Assembly (NCBI GenBank): GCA_002373165.1
Contig: DFJS01000031.1
Span: 1 to 32,106 of the forward strand
Length of the DNA: 32,106 bases
Origin: Ruminococcus sp. UBA3665
GTDB taxonomy: Bacteria; Bacillota; Clostridia; Oscillospirales; Ruminococcaceae
Direction of reading: 5' to 3'
In this document: piece after piece, positions 31,458 through 32,106 of the stretch
Numbering within the stretch: position 1 is the stretch's first letter
Layout: the number at the start of each line of letters is the position of its first letter
The notes under the pieces: generated by a model
The model's input: only the letters and a program-made list of their open reading frames with translations
What the model was told of the DNA's origin: nothing
Databases searched by the model: none
Position numbers and translations under genes: made by a program

Positions 31458-31860
31458 TCTGACTGCACTGCGAAAATTAAAAAAACTGTCACAGGAAACC
31501 CTCGCCGAACAGGCAGGCGTTTCCCGGCAGACTCTCTCGAAATGGGAAACAGGCGAATCACTGCCGGATATCGAAAAAGCCCGGATTCTGGCCGATGTGC
31601 TGGAAGTCTCACTGGATGACCTGCTGTCTTATAATCATAATGACAGCGGTATGCCGATTCCGCCGAGAGGAAAACACGCCTTCGGAATTGTAAAAGTCGG
31701 CGATAAAGGACAGATTGTCATTCCGGCACAGGCGCGGAAAGTTTTCAAAATCCGGCCGGGGGATAATTTATTCGTTCTGGGGGATGACAGTCAGGGACTG
31801 GCACTCATCAAAGAAGAGGATTTTCTGAATCTGCTGGAAATGATGAAATATCAGAAATAA
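31444..31860 (+). CDS. XRE helix-turn-helix / AbrB (SpoVT) fusion regulator
   Basis: A 138-residue DNA-binding protein made of two domains that usually occur apart. Residues about 5-62 are an XRE/Cro helix-turn-helix (LSQETLAEQAGVSRQTLSKW, with ESLPDIEKA after it). Residues about 80-125 are an AbrB/SpoVT swapped-hairpin domain (VKVGDKGQIVIPAQARKVF, then RPGDNLFVLG). Between them is a short PPRGKH linker. AGGAAGGA lies about 6 bases before ATG 31444, within the end of the acyltransferase gene, so the two are translationally coupled. It may regulate its own operon. A chromosomal antitoxin is less likely, as no toxin is adjacent. Confidence 0.9.
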   Translation: MFKDNLTALRKLKKLSQETLAEQAGVSRQTLSKWETGESLPDIEKARILADVLEVSLDDLLSYNHNDSGMPIPPRGKHAFGIVKVGDKGQIVIPAQARKVFKIRPGDNLFVLGDDSQGLALIKEEDFLNLLEMMKYQK

Positions 31861-31865
31861 AAATT

Positions 31866-31894
31866 TCCCTTCCGGAGCATCCGGAAGGGATTTT
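31866..31894. terminator. Bidirectional terminator
   Basis: TCCCTTCCGGA (31866-31876) pairs perfectly with TCCGGAAGGGA (31880-31890) around GCA, followed by TTTTG. Leftward the T run (AATTTTTATT) serves the gene that ends at 31897. Confidence 0.9.
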
Positions 31895-31896
31895 GT

Positions 31897-32106
31897 TCAG
31901 TCTGCGGAACGGATTCTGTCCGTCAGGGGAGTACTCTGCATGAATTTCAATGGAATCAGCGACGAGAAAAACGCAATTGCAAATGCGAATACCATCGCAA
32001 GCAGAAGCCGGGGAAGCGGTTCTGAATAGCTGACAATATTGTCCATCGAAACAAGAATGCTTCCGTCTCCGTCGGATACTTCAAACAGCTTGAGGAATCT
32101 TGCTGT
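31897..32106 (-). CDS. Partial membrane protein, C-terminal end only
   Basis: Reading leftward, the frame is open from the window edge to a TGA at 31899-31897, giving 69 residues. They contain one clear hydrophobic helix (PRLLLAMVFAIAFAFFSSLI) followed by a short polar tail ending DRIRSAD, and before it a soluble stretch with SDGDGSILVSMDN. The start lies outside the window. No family can be assigned from this end. The terminator right behind the stop supports it being a real gene. Confidence 0.65.
   Translation of the reverse strand, partial: TARFLKLFEVSDGDGSILVSMDNIVSYSEPLPRLLLAMVFAFAIAFFSSLIPLKFMQSTPLTDRIRSAD

Noticed and set aside
31444..31860. Toxin-antitoxin module (AbrB-type antitoxin)
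   Set aside because: The only partner gene is an acyltransferase and a terminator follows; no toxin-like ORF is adjacent.

Overview
The window is about 32 kb of chromosome from an anaerobic, gut- or rumen-type Firmicute, most like Ruminococcus (Oscillospiraceae). The evidence is an [FeFe]-hydrogenase maturase (HydG), a rubrerythrin, a secreted papain-like peptidase ending in a dockerin (the cellulosome or amylosome docking module), a cytoplasmic GH13 amylase, strong AGGAGG-type ribosome sites and near-consensus sigma-A promoters. No phage, transposase, CRISPR or rRNA gene is seen. The assignment rests on gene content; no species is claimed.

Layout. 1-1.8 kb: an O-antigen-ligase-like membrane protein, then a decayed gene remnant. 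1.8-10.8 kb: a leftward seven-gene operon from one perfect promoter (10763-10791). In order of transcription it encodes a coiled-coil protein, a zinc-ribbon/FHA protein, a small radical-SAM activase-like protein, a ClpB-D2-like AAA+ ATPase, a PP2C phosphatase, a Ser/Thr kinase with a tandem-repeat Thr-containing N-terminus, and a polytopic membrane protein. Tight spacing and three overlaps or near-overlaps argue for one functional module. I do not recognise it as a named system, and it is the main candidate for something undescribed. 10.8-12 kb: a divergent SLC13/ArsB-type transporter. 12-14.9 kb: the dockerin-bearing cysteine peptidase. 15-16.6 kb: a membrane acyltransferase and a small lipoprotein. 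16.75 kb: tRNA-Leu(UAG). 16.9-18 kb: a conserved-looking membrane protein. 18.2-19.8 kb: hydG with a long, foldable leader. 19.9-21.8 kb: an ECF sigma factor with a Thr-rich membrane partner. 21.9-23 kb: rubrerythrin and a PNPOx-like flavin protein. 23-26.5 kb: a FIST-GGDEF cyclase and a PAS-GGDEF*-EAL phosphodiesterase in one operon. 26.7-27.8 kb: a second ECF sigma/anti-sigma-like pair and a tiny basic ORF. 27.9-30.1 kb: an HD-domain protein and a GH13 amylase with an apparent DUF1653 tail. 30.3-31.9 kb: a second acyltransferase overlapping an XRE-AbrB regulator. The window ends inside a leftward membrane protein gene.

How the genes may work together. The kinase operon holds a writer (kinase), an eraser (PP2C), a reader (FHA), a remodelling motor (AAA+), a radical enzyme and a membrane component, so signal-controlled assembly or disassembly of a protein complex is the simplest reading (inference). 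The rest is regulation-rich housekeeping: two ECF modules, one c-di-GMP make/break pair, oxidative-stress proteins, and polysaccharide or surface chemistry. Intergenic regions are short. Almost every promoter has a 17-bp spacer and most convergent gene pairs share a bidirectional hairpin terminator.
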